Below are positions 31,371-38,534 of a stretch of 39,810 bases of DNA, piece by piece. The translations under genes were made by a program, and so were the position numbers. How positions within the stretch are numbered: position 1 is the first letter of the stretch; the number at the start of each line of letters is the position of its first letter. The notes under the pieces were generated by a model. That model did no database searches. It was not told the origin of the DNA and worked only from the letters and a program-made list of their open reading frames with translations. Source of the stretch: Acidimicrobiia bacterium (lineage in GTDB: Bacteria; Actinomycetota; Acidimicrobiia; IMCC26256; PALSA-610); NCBI GenBank assembly GCA_017882905.1, contig JADGOO010000078.1, positions 1-39,810 of the forward strand, given 5' to 3'.

Positions 31371-31937
31371 ATGAACGCTGCACCGGGGGTACCCTTCGCG
31401 ACTGAGGCCAGCACCATCCGGAGGTGTCCCATCGACCGCATCGAGGCGCTTGTCGCCGACGATTACACCGTGAACCTCGGGGGTCGCGACGAGGCCGTGC
31501 TGCGCACGATGAAGGCCGATGTCGCGAGCGTCGAGAACACCGTGTCGTACTACCGGCGCCTCGCGCAGGGCCGCATGGAGATCCTCGCCGCGGAGCAGGA
31601 ACGGCGCGCCACCGGCGGTTCGGTTGCCGATCTCGTGGCCAAGCTCCCCCAGATCCTCGGTAGTGATCACGGCCGATCCAGCGCGGCCAACACACGAGCC
31701 GGCGCGCCCGCCGAGATGACGATCGAGTCGCTCGAGTGGCGCGATGGTCGTGAGCGGCTCGTCACCGACGACGCGTCGTTGGCCTCGTTGCCGGTGCTCG
31801 CCGACGGCGCGCTCGCCACGGTGATCACCGAGCTCACCGACTTCGAGCGTGAGCTGTCGGAGTATCGCCGGCGCTTGCATCACACACTCGACGCGATCGA
31901 CCACGAGCTCGCGCGCCGGACCGTCGCCGACGCCTGA
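31371..31937 (+). CDS. rsiG: RsiG-like c-di-GMP-binding anti-sigma factor
   Basis: A 188-residue helical protein. Two helices carry the RsiG c-di-GMP signature E(X)3S(X)2R(X)3Q(X)3D. The first is E55-S59-R62-Q66-E70 (VENTVSYYRRLAQGRMEIL) and the second E159-S163-R166-H170-D174 (ERELSEYRRRLHHTLDAID). Spacing is exact; the changes are D to E and Q to H. In Streptomyces, RsiG loaded with c-di-GMP binds and silences WhiG, a FliA-family sigma. A FliA/WhiG sigma is encoded at 2865. ATG 31371 lacks a ribosome site. GGAGG at 31420-31424 stands 6 nt before codon 21 (ATC 31431), which may be the true start. Confidence 0.85.
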   Translation: MNAAPGVPFATEASTIRRCPIDRIEALVADDYTVNLGGRDEAVLRTMKADVASVENTVSYYRRLAQGRMEILAAEQERRATGGSVADLVAKLPQILGSDHGRSSAANTRAGAPAEMTIESLEWRDGRERLVTDDASLASLPVLADGALATVITELTDFERELSEYRRRLHHTLDAIDHELARRTVADA

Positions 31938-31945
31938 GTGCCGTC

Positions 31946-32296
31946 GTGGCCGAATCGATCGAGCGCCTGCGCGAGCTGGGCGACTTCATCCGTGATCAGC
32001 GCCGTCATTCCCGGCTGTCGCTGCGCAAGCTCTCGGAGCTCGCGGGGATCTCGAACCCGTACCTGAGCCAGATCGAACGCGGGCTGCGCAAGCCGTCGGC
32101 GGAGATCCTCCAAGGCATCGCACGGGGCTTGGCGATCTCGGCCGAGACGCTGTACGAGCGGGCCGGACTGCTCGAACAGCGGGGCGACCACCTGGATCTC
32201 GTCGCCGAGATCTCCCGCGACACCACGATCTCCGAGCGCCAGAAAGACGCGCTCATCGCCATCTACCGCTCGTTCCAGGCCGAGTCGGCCCGGTAG
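31946..32296 (+). CDS. XRE-family HTH regulator, Rv0474-like
   Basis: A 116-residue regulator with a Cro/C1 helix-turn-helix at about residues 10-68 (GDFIRDQRRHSRLSLRKLSE, ISNPYLSQIERGLRKPSAEI). It closely resembles the mycobacterial Rv0474 type. A short C-terminal helical part (RQKDALIAIYRSFQAESAR) may mediate dimerisation. GTG 31946 starts 8 bp after the RsiG stop, so the two are probably co-transcribed and both may act in motility or surface control. Target sites unknown. Confidence 0.88.
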   Translation: MAESIERLRELGDFIRDQRRHSRLSLRKLSELAGISNPYLSQIERGLRKPSAEILQGIARGLAISAETLYERAGLLEQRGDHLDLVAEISRDTTISERQKDALIAIYRSFQAESAR

Positions 32297-32348
32297 CGGG
32301 CCGGGCCCCGTGTCGCGTGGCGCTGGGCGATCTGCCGGTGGCGGGCGT

Positions 32349-32354
32349 TAGCAT
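32349..32354 (+). promoter_or_regulatory. Candidate -10 box before mshA
   Basis: TAGCAT ends 8 nt before ATG 32363, with no ribosome site between. It is close to the spacing of leaderless actinobacterial mRNAs. Confidence 0.4.
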
Positions 32355-32362
32355 CGACGCAT

Positions 32363-33580
32363 ATGTCCGTTCGCCGGGTTGCCGCGATCAGCGTGCACAC
32401 CTCGCCCCTCCACCAGCCCGGTCACGGCGACGGCGGCGGAATGAACGTCTACGTGGCGTCGCTCGCGTCGGCGCTCGCGCACGCCGGCGTCGACTGCGAC
32501 GTGTTCGTGCGCCGCGACAGTCCCGACCTGCCGTCGGTGCTCACGGTCGAGCCCGGGTTCCGTGTCGTGCACATTGACGCCGGTCCCGCCGAGCCGCTGC
32601 CGAAGGATGAGCTCGTCGGTCACCTCGATGAGTTCGTGGCCAACGCGGGCGTCGTGTTGGAGCGCGGCGGCCACGAGGTGCTCCACGCGCACTACTGGAT
32701 GTCGGGCGCGGTCGCGCACCGGTTGAAGCACGAGCTCGACCGACCGCTCGTCACCACGTTCCACACGCTCGGTGCGGTGAAGGGTGCCGCGGGTTATCAC
32801 GAGTCGGCGTCGCGTCTGTCGGTGGAGCGCGATGTCGTGCGCTGCAGCGACTTGATCCTCGCGTCCACACCCGACGAGAGCGATCAGCTCCGTGAGCTCT
32901 ACGGCGCCGAGCCCGATCGCGTCGAAGTGGTCCCGCCCGGTGTCGACCATCGTCTCTTCCACGACCAGGACCGCACGCGCGACCGCGAGTCACTCGGGCT
33001 CAACCACCGCAAGGTGGTGTTGTTCGCGGGCCGGATCCAGCCGCTCAAGGGTGCCGGGCTCGCGATCGAGGCGATCGGCGAGCTCGACGACCCGACCGTG
33101 TTGCTGTTGATCGTCGGCGGACCGAGCGGCGCCGATGGCGAGCGCGAGCTCGAGCGTCTGCGTGCGCTCGTGGCCGAACGCGGGCTGGAGGAGCAGGTGC
33201 GCTTCATGAGCGCCGTTCCCCACGCGCAGCTGGCGCGCTACTACCGCGCCGCCGACGTGTGCATCGTGCCGTCGCACACGGAGTCGTTCGGTCTCGTGGC
33301 GCTCGAAGCCGCCGCCTGTGGAGCACCCGTCGTGGCCGCGGCCGTCGATGGCTTGCGCTCCCTGGTCGACGACGGCGAGACGGGCTTCTTGGTCGAGGGC
33401 CGCGATCCGGCCGAATACGCGGCCCCGCTGCGCAAGCTCCTCGGCGACGCCGACCTCGCGGCCCACATGGGCGCCACGGCCGCCGCCCGGGCCCGGCGGT
33501 ACTCGTGGAGCATCACGGCCGCCCGGCTGCGCCGCCTCTACGGCGACCTCGCCGCGCGCGAGCCGGTTCGGTGCCGCTGA
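32363..33580 (+). CDS. mshA: D-inositol-3-phosphate glycosyltransferase, MshA-like (GT4)
   Basis: A 405-residue GT-B glycosyltransferase. MshA makes the first intermediate of mycothiol from UDP-GlcNAc and inositol-3-phosphate. Diagnostic are HTSPLHQPGHGDGGGMNVYV at the N-terminus, HAHYWMSGAVAHRLKHEL, the donor-site FAGRIQPLKGAGLAIEAI and the EX7E-like ESFGLVALEAAACGAPVVAA. The following ybjN-like gene is the neighbour also found after mshA in mycobacteria, which supports the call. ATG 32363. Other mycothiol genes are not in the window. Confidence 0.9.
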   Translation: MSVRRVAAISVHTSPLHQPGHGDGGGMNVYVASLASALAHAGVDCDVFVRRDSPDLPSVLTVEPGFRVVHIDAGPAEPLPKDELVGHLDEFVANAGVVLERGGHEVLHAHYWMSGAVAHRLKHELDRPLVTTFHTLGAVKGAAGYHESASRLSVERDVVRCSDLILASTPDESDQLRELYGAEPDRVEVVPPGVDHRLFHDQDRTRDRESLGLNHRKVVLFAGRIQPLKGAGLAIEAIGELDDPTVLLLIVGGPSGADGERELERLRALVAERGLEEQVRFMSAVPHAQLARYYRAADVCIVPSHTESFGLVALEAAACGAPVVAAAVDGLRSLVDDGETGFLVEGRDPAEYAAPLRKLLGDADLAAHMGATAAARARRYSWSITAARLRRLYGDLAAREPVRCR

Positions 33581-34047
33581 GCGACGCCGACGCCGCGGCG
33601 CCCGATCCGGCGGCTCTCGAGGCCGCGCTCGCGCTGCTCCACCGGCACCTCGAAGGCCCGGTGGCCGCGGCCGAGTGGGTCCAGGCCGTGGAGTTCGACG
33701 CCTCGATCCCGCGCTTCTACGTGCGCTTCGGGTGCGACGGCCGCGACGCCGCCACGATCTACCTCGAACCGAAGCAACGGTCGCTGCACTACGAGGTGTA
33801 CTTCCTGCCCGACCCGCCGGCCGGCCACGCCGAGCTCTACGGGATGCTGCTGCGCGCCAACCACCACACGCTCGGGGCGCACTTCTCGATCGGTCCTGAC
33901 GACGATCTCTACCTCGTCGGGCGGATCCTCTTGGAGCACCTCGACGAGCCGGCGCTCGACCGGATCCTCGGCGAGCTGTACGCACTCACCGAGCGCTGGT
34001 TCAGCGTGGCGGTCGGTTGGTTGCGCGCGCCGCGCCGCCCGGCTTGA
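33571..34047 (+). CDS. YbjN-domain protein
   Basis: A 158-residue YbjN/CesT-type protein (segments PRFYVRFGCDGRDAATIYLE, YEVYFLPDPPAGHAELYGML, HFSIGPDDDLYLVGRILLEH). The fold resembles type III secretion chaperones; the cellular role is unknown. GTG 33571 overlaps the mshA stop by 10 bp, giving the same order as Rv0486-Rv0487 in mycobacteria and implying co-translation with mshA. Confidence 0.87.
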   Translation: MPLSDADAAAPDPAALEAALALLHRHLEGPVAAAEWVQAVEFDASIPRFYVRFGCDGRDAATIYLEPKQRSLHYEVYFLPDPPAGHAELYGMLLRANHHTLGAHFSIGPDDDLYLVGRILLEHLDEPALDRILGELYALTERWFSVAVGWLRAPRRPA

Positions 34048-34175
34048 TCTTGCATGTCAAGTTGTGTCAAGATGTCTGAAGCGGGCGGAAGGTGCCGTAC
34101 GGACGGTCGGGGAAGCTGCCCGAGCGGCGCCTTCCGCCTGCGCCCAGATCCCGGTGCGCCCACGATCGGTGTCGG

Positions 34176-34181
34176 TACGCT
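34176..34181 (+). promoter_or_regulatory. Candidate -10 box before proC
   Basis: TACGCT ends 6 nt before GTG 34188, with no ribosome site between. It predicts a leaderless proC mRNA. Confidence 0.45.
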
Positions 34182-34187
34182 ACGGCC

Positions 34188-34991
34188 GTGACGAACGTGG
34201 CGGTCCTGGGCGGTGGCCGCATGGGCAGCGCCCTCGTGGGCGGCCTGCGCGACGCCGGCTTCGAGCCCGACTCCCTGCGCGTGGCCGAGACTGACCCGGA
34301 GCGCCGGCGCGTGGTCGAGACCGAGCTGGCGGGCATCCGGGTGGTGCCGTCGGCGTCGTGGGCCGTGGCCGATGCCGAGGTCGTGGTGGTGGCGGTGAAG
34401 CCCGCCGACGTCGGCGCCCTGCTCGAGAGCTGCCTCGAAGCGCTCGCGGCCGACGCCCTGGTGCTGTCGATCGCCGCCGGCGTGCCGATCGCCGAGCTCG
34501 AACAGCACGCTCCCCGCCGCCCCGTCGTGCGCGCCATGCCGAACACGCCCGCGGTCGTCCGTCTCGGCGCCTCGGCGATCGCGCCGGGCGCCCACGCCAC
34601 CGAGGTCCACCTGCAGCTCGCCGAGCAGCTGCTCGGCGCAGTGGGCACGGTGGTCCGCGTCCCCGAGTCGTTGCTCGACGCGGTGACCGGTCTGTCGGGC
34701 TCCGGACCCGCCTACGTGTTCCTCGTCGCCGAAGCCCTGATCGAAGCCGGCGTGCTCGCCGGCCTGCCGCGCGACACCGCCGATGCGCTGGTGCGCCAGA
34801 CGCTGCTCGGCGCCGCGACGTTGCTCGCCGACGGTGGCGAACGGCCCGAATCGCTGCGCGCTGCTGTCACCTCGCCCGGCGGCACCACCGCGGCCGGCTT
34901 GGCCGTGCTGGAAGGCCGTGCGGTGCGCAGCGCCTTCCTCGATGCGGTCGGCGCCGCCACGCGGCGTTCGAAGGAGCTCGGCGCAAGCTGA
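34188..34991 (+). CDS. proC: Pyrroline-5-carboxylate reductase
   Basis: A 267-residue enzyme for the last step of proline synthesis (NADPH-dependent reduction of pyrroline-5-carboxylate). The Rossmann motif is VAVLGGGRMGSALVGGLRDA. Then come VVVVAVKPADVGALLE, VRAMPNTPAVVRLGASAI and the family signature around GLSGSGPAYVFLVAEALIEA and AVTSPGGTTAAGLAVLE. Length is typical. GTG 34188 matches family N-termini. In mycobacteria proC is likewise followed by a small HTH gene. Confidence 0.96.
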   Translation: MTNVAVLGGGRMGSALVGGLRDAGFEPDSLRVAETDPERRRVVETELAGIRVVPSASWAVADAEVVVVAVKPADVGALLESCLEALAADALVLSIAAGVPIAELEQHAPRRPVVRAMPNTPAVVRLGASAIAPGAHATEVHLQLAEQLLGAVGTVVRVPESLLDAVTGLSGSGPAYVFLVAEALIEAGVLAGLPRDTADALVRQTLLGAATLLADGGERPESLRAAVTSPGGTTAAGLAVLEGRAVRSAFLDAVGAATRRSKELGAS

Positions 34992-35066
34992 TGGATACGG
35001 GTGGTCTGGTGCAAGAGACACCCGCCACAACAACACACCAGCACCAGCCGTGAACGGGCGCGTCGA

Positions 35067-35096
35067 TGGACAACAGCCGTTCCCATGGCGTACCGT
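35067..35096 (+). promoter_or_regulatory. Promoter for the small HTH gene
   Basis: TGGACA (-35, 35067-35072, one mismatch from TTGACA) and TACCGT (-10, 35091-35096) are 18 bp apart. The start would be about 25 nt upstream of GTG 35128, leaving room for the GGAGGAGTAGGGAG ribosome site. Confidence 0.55.
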
Positions 35097-35127
35097 GACC
35101 ATTCGGCGGAGGAGTAGGGAGTCCCGC

Positions 35128-35322
35128 GTGGCGAATGGGTTGAGCAAGGCGCGCTTTCTGACGGTGCAAGAGGTGGCGGGCCTCATGCGCGTGTCGTCGA
35201 TGACCGTGTATCGGCTCATCAAGGCCGGCGAGCTGCCGGCCGTGCGCGTCGGCCGGTCGTTCCGCGTCTCCGACGTCGACGTCGACGCCTACCTCGCGTC
35301 GCGCTACACGCAGGCCGGCTGA
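35128..35322 (+). CDS. Small HTH protein, excisionase/BldC-like (Rv0500A type)
   Basis: A 64-residue winged-helix DNA-binding protein of the HTH_17 family. The core FLTVQEVAGLMRVSSMTVYR followed by LIKAGELPAVRVGRSFRVSD closely matches mycobacterial Rv0500A, also found after proC. Although often named excisionase, no integrase or att site is near, so it is a chromosomal regulator. GTG 35128 follows a GGAGGAGTAGGGAG purine run. Confidence 0.9.
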   Translation: MANGLSKARFLTVQEVAGLMRVSSMTVYRLIKAGELPAVRVGRSFRVSDVDVDAYLASRYTQAG

Positions 35323-35433
35323 CCGAGGCGCCTCGGCGCATCGGCGCCACACGTTGCACGCCCGCTACGGTCAGCCTCTCAGCGTGATCGAACGCGGCGA
35401 CCGAAGCAGCCCAGTTGCGACTGGGTGCGCAGC

Positions 35434-35463
35434 GAGCTCGCCGCGGTAGGCGGAGCCGTCGCA
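35434..35463 (+). repeat. 30-bp dispersed intergenic repeat, copy 3
   Basis: Identical over 30 bp to 12818-12847 and 26/30 identical to 2743-2772. A CCCAG-TTGCGA-CTGGG hairpin (35410-35425) precedes it, mirroring the CCCAGG/CCTGGG hairpin at 2796-2823. It ends 12 bp before the next start codon, inside that gene's leader. Confidence 0.85.
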
Positions 35464-35475
35464 AGGGAAGTCGCA

Positions 35476-36339
35476 ATGGAATTCGTCTCCTTCTTGTCCG
35501 ACTACGGCACGCGCGACGAGTTCGTCGGCGTGTGCAAAGCGGTCATGCTGGAGCTCGCACCGCAGCTGACCATCGTCGACGTCACCCACGAGGTGGCGCC
35601 GTTCGACGTGCGGGCGGGCGCCCTCACGCTCGTGCGCGCGATCCAGTACCTGCCGAGCGGTGTGGTGCTCGCGATCGTCGATCCGGGTGTGGGCACCGAT
35701 CGGCGGGCGATCGCCGTCGAGGTGGAAAACGGCGTGCTCGTCGGTCCCGACAACGGTCTGCTCGCACCGAGCGTGGCCATGCTCGGCGGAGCGCAGCGCG
35801 CGTTCGCGCTCACGAACGCCGAGTACCAGCTCCAGGCGCCGGGCGGCACGTTCGCCGGACGCGATGTGATGGCGCCGGCCGCCGGGCATCTCGCCGCGGG
35901 GGTGGAGCTGAGCGAGCTCGGCGAGGAGATCGATCCGGCGTTGCTCGTTCCGGGCCTACTGCCGTTGCCGAACGAGCGCGACGACGGCTCGATCGACGGC
36001 GAGGTGCTGTGGATCGATCGCTTCGGCAACGCGCAGCTCAACGTCGATCCCGACATGCTCACGGCGCGCCAGGTGGGGATGGGCGATGGCGTCGAGCTGC
36101 GCATCGGCAGCGAAGGCCGCCGGACGCGATGGGTCCCCACGTATGCCGAGGGCCGACCGTCCGAGCTCGTGTTGGTGACCGACAGCTACGGGCTGCTGTC
36201 GTTGGCGGTCGACCGTCAGTCGGCGGCCGATGTCGCTCAGCTGCGCGTGGGCAGTCACATCACGATCGTGCCCGCGCCGAGCGCGTTCAGCGCGCCGGAA
36301 GGTATCGACACCCCGATCCAGATGGGACGCCGATCATGA
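35476..36339 (+). CDS. SAM hydroxide adenosyltransferase-like protein (DUF62), His of triad missing
   Basis: A 287-residue member of the DUF62/SAM_HAT family, which splits SAM with water to adenosine and methionine and is related to fluorinase and SalL chlorinase. Present are LSDYGTRDEFVGVCKAVMLE, IVDVTHEVAPFDV, AIVDPGVGTDRRAI (triad Asp and Arg), VGPDNGLLAP and IDRFGNAQLNVD. The third triad residue, histidine in the usual TFHGRD, is alanine here (GGTFAGRDVMAP). Hydrolase activity is therefore doubtful or altered. ATG 35476 starts 12 bp after the dispersed repeat. A 28-residue membrane peptide overlaps its stop. Confidence 0.88.
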   Translation: MEFVSFLSDYGTRDEFVGVCKAVMLELAPQLTIVDVTHEVAPFDVRAGALTLVRAIQYLPSGVVLAIVDPGVGTDRRAIAVEVENGVLVGPDNGLLAPSVAMLGGAQRAFALTNAEYQLQAPGGTFAGRDVMAPAAGHLAAGVELSELGEEIDPALLVPGLLPLPNERDDGSIDGEVLWIDRFGNAQLNVDPDMLTARQVGMGDGVELRIGSEGRRTRWVPTYAEGRPSELVLVTDSYGLLSLAVDRQSAADVAQLRVGSHITIVPAPSAFSAPEGIDTPIQMGRRS

Positions 36340-36422
36340 GACGGGGCACGAGCCTGGTGCTCATCCTCTTGCTGTTCGCCATCCTCGCCGCCAACGCCGT
36401 CTTCTTCATCGCCACGCGCTGA
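36336..36422 (+). CDS. 28-residue single-helix membrane peptide
   Basis: Encodes 28 residues: MRRGTSLVLILLLFAILAAN then AVFFIATR. Two N-terminal arginines precede one hydrophobic helix. ATG 36336 overlaps the preceding TGA (ATGA), so it is probably translated by coupling with the SAM-family gene. No family is recognised. The charge pattern puts the N-terminus in the cytoplasm. Its size is below usual gene-calling limits. Confidence 0.6.
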   Translation: MRRGTSLVLILLLFAILAANAVFFIATR

Positions 36423-36426
36423 GCGC

Positions 36427-37695
36427 TCAGGCCACGGGAGCGGCAGCCACGATCGCGGCGACGAGCTTGTAGGCGGCTTCGGCCGGCCCCAGCTCGTCGG
36501 GTCGCAACAGGTTGGCCATGATGCGCAGCACCCATTCCATCAACGGGCGGCTCTGCATGCCGGCGCGCACCAGCTCGCGCATCACGGCCGGGTTGCCGAT
36601 GGCGCGCACGAACGTGCGGGCCACCTTGAAATAGAGGCCGTACGTGGCCTCGAGGCGCTGCTCGTAGGTGGCGAGCGCGAGGCCGTCGTCGGCCTCGAGG
36701 GCTTGGTGCACCACGTCGGCGGCGAGGCGCCCGGTCTCGTAGGCCACCGAGATGCCCTCACCGTTGAACGGGTTCACCGAGCCGGCGGCATCGCCCACCA
36801 CGAGCCAGGTGGGCCCCACGTGGGGCACGACGGAGCCTCCGGTGGGGAGGCGGCCTCCGGTGGGGGCGCCGGTCGAGGTCTCGGGGGAGATACCCCAGCG
36901 GGCCGGCGCGGTGGCGCTGAAGGCGTCCATGAGCTGCGAGGTGTTGATGTCCTTCCAGCCCTTGAAGGTGGAGAGGAGCCCGCAGCCCACGTTGATGGTG
37001 CCGTCACCGACGGGGAAGATCCAGCCGTAGCCGGGCAGGTGGTTGCCTTCGCGGTCGCGGATGTCGAGATGACTCTCGATCCACGGCTCGTCGTGGTACG
37101 GGCTGGTGTAATAGCCGCGAATCGCCATGCCGAGCGGGAAGTCGCGGCGCCGCGCGCAGCCGAGCGCGCGGCCGAAGCGGCTGTTGGCGCCGTCGGCCAC
37201 GACCACGAAGCGGGCGCGCACGGCCTCGTCGCGGCCTGCAGATCCGGGGCTGTCGCCCTTGTGGTGCACCGCCGCGCCGCGCACGATGCCCCCTTCGAGC
37301 AGGGGCTCCGTCGCGACCGCACCAGTCCACAGCGTGGCGCCGGCCTTCACGGCCTGTTCGGCCACCATGGCATCGAGGTCACGGCGCCGGACCACGTAGC
37401 CGTAGCTGGGGAAGTCGGGGTGGTCGGGCCACGGCATCTCGAGCGTGAACCCGTGGCCGATGGCGCGCAGGCCGTCGTAGCGCAAGTGGGGCGCGAGTCG
37501 CTCGGCGAGCCCCATGTCGTTCAGCTGGCGCACGGCACGCGGCGTCAGGCCGTCGCCACAGGTCTTGTCGCGCGGGAAGTGCGCCTTTTCGACGATGAGC
37601 ACCCGGTGCCCGCGCTGCGCGAGCCAGTAGCCCGTCGCCGCGCCCGAGGGGCCCGCGCCGACGACGAGCACGTCGTAGCTGGACGCGTCGTACAT
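36427..37695 (-). CDS. menJ: Geranylgeranyl reductase-family FAD oxidoreductase, MenJ-like
   Basis: A 422-residue flavoprotein that saturates isoprenoid double bonds. The N-terminal FAD motif is DVLVVGAGPSGAATGYWLA, followed by KAHFPRDKTCGDGLTPRAVR, the internal YGWIFPVGDGTINVGCG and the second FAD contact WLVVGDAAGSVNPFNGEGIS. It resembles mycobacterial Rv0561c (MenJ), which partly reduces the menaquinone side chain. It is divergent from a quinol-oxidising cytochrome operon, supporting a menaquinone role. ATG 37695 has GAGG about 10 nt upstream. Menaquinone versus other prenyl substrates cannot be told from sequence. Confidence 0.87.
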   Translation of the reverse strand: MYDASSYDVLVVGAGPSGAATGYWLAQRGHRVLIVEKAHFPRDKTCGDGLTPRAVRQLNDMGLAERLAPHLRYDGLRAIGHGFTLEMPWPDHPDFPSYGYVVRRRDLDAMVAEQAVKAGATLWTGAVATEPLLEGGIVRGAAVHHKGDSPGSAGRDEAVRARFVVVADGANSRFGRALGCARRRDFPLGMAIRGYYTSPYHDEPWIESHLDIRDREGNHLPGYGWIFPVGDGTINVGCGLLSTFKGWKDINTSQLMDAFSATAPARWGISPETSTGAPTGGRLPTGGSVVPHVGPTWLVVGDAAGSVNPFNGEGISVAYETGRLAADVVHQALEADDGLALATYEQRLEATYGLYFKVARTFVRAIGNPAVMRELVRAGMQSRPLMEWVLRIMANLLRPDELGPAEAAYKLVAAIVAAAPVA

Positions 37696-37998
37696 CGTCG
37701 ACGATCCTCGCGCGGCCGGTCGCCGGGCGCGGAATCTCCGGTGCGCTCGGGCGGGTCGTCGGTCGCGATCGGGCTCGCGCGATCGTGCGGGCGCGTGGCG
37801 CGTTCGCGCGCTTGTGCACAGCTGTCCTTCGATGTGTCCGGTTGTGGCGTAGCGTGATAGGAACAGGTCGCTTTCGCCCGGTCTCGTCGCCGTGATCAAC
37901 AACCGGTCTCACGGCGTCGGGAATCTCGCACGCATCTCGCAACGCAGCTTGTAACGCATCTCGCAGGAAATCTCGCCCGAGGAGCCTCGTCGGTACCC
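37696..37998. other. 303-bp divergent intergenic region
   Basis: No gene is seen. The half next to menJ is CG-rich without clear structure. A TAGCGT box at 37850-37855 is a weak -10 candidate for the rightward operon. The right end holds five tandem 12-bp units, listed separately. Confidence 0.6.
37921..37979 (+). repeat. Five tandem ~12-bp units upstream of the cytochrome operon
   Basis: Successive units are gaatctcgcac, gcatctcgcaac, gcagcttgtaac, gcatctcgcagg and aaatctcgcccg. ATCTCGC starts at 37923, 37934, 37958 and 37970, with the third unit diverged. The array ends about 20 bp before the first start codon of the operon, so it lies in the leader or over the promoter. Confidence 0.75.
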
Positions 37999-38523
37999 AT
38001 GACGCGTTCCGTCGTCGCCATCGACATCCCGAACCTGCTCCCGAAGTGGCACTTCTTCCAGCCCGCGGGCCGGATGATCTGGGCGACGCTGCTGTTCGTG
38101 ATCGCCATCGGCGGGATCATGTTCATGATCAGCAAGCCGAAGCCGGCCGAACCGCCCACGTGGGCGCAGTGCATGCTCGGCGCGGTCGCCACATTCGCGC
38201 TGATGCTGTTGGGCTACGGCACGATCCCGCACGAGTGGCTCAACTTCTCGAACTCGTACCTGAAGTGGAACGCGGCGAAGTTCATCGTGCACGGCGGCCA
38301 GAAGATCGGCCCCATCCACTGGCTCAACTTCTCGATCAACAAGCAAGTGCTCAGCGACCTCGGTGCCGTGGTCATCTACGTCGTCATGCTGACGCTCAAC
38401 GTCATCATCATCAGCAAGTGGCAGAAGCGACCCACCGCTACCGAAGCGCCCGCTGCCGGCGACGCCGAGGAGCGAGTCGTCGGCCAGTCGGCCTACGGTC
38501 GTCCCGTCACGGTCAAGGGCTGA
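37999..38523 (+). CDS. Three-helix membrane protein of a quinol oxidase operon
   Basis: A 174-residue protein with an amphipathic start (IPNLLPKWHFFQPAGR) and three hydrophobic helices (MIWATLLFVIAIGGIMFMI, CMLGAVATFALMLLGYG, LGAVVIYVVMLTLNVIIISK). Between helices 2 and 3 is a His/Trp-rich stretch (IPHEWLNFSNSYLKWN, PIHWLNFSINKQ). No named family is recognised. It precedes a ferredoxin by 11 bp and cytochrome b6, so it is probably an accessory or anchoring subunit of that complex. ATG 37999 is the only good start. Confidence 0.75.
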   Translation: MTRSVVAIDIPNLLPKWHFFQPAGRMIWATLLFVIAIGGIMFMISKPKPAEPPTWAQCMLGAVATFALMLLGYGTIPHEWLNFSNSYLKWNAAKFIVHGGQKIGPIHWLNFSINKQVLSDLGAVVIYVVMLTLNVIIISKWQKRPTATEAPAAGDAEERVVGQSAYGRPVTVKG

Positions 38524-38534
38524 GGGGGCACACA

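Noticed and set aside
31424-31663. 80-codon frame starting at GTG after GGAGG
   Set aside because: The start is in the ribosome site itself, and the product is Arg/His/Pro-rich shadow sequence of the RsiG frame.
35128-35322. Excisionase of an integrated element
   Set aside because: No integrase, att repeats or composition shift nearby; the protein and its position after proC match a chromosomal actinobacterial HTH gene.
37921-37979. CRISPR array
   Set aside because: The units are about 12 bp with no spacers and no cas genes in the window.
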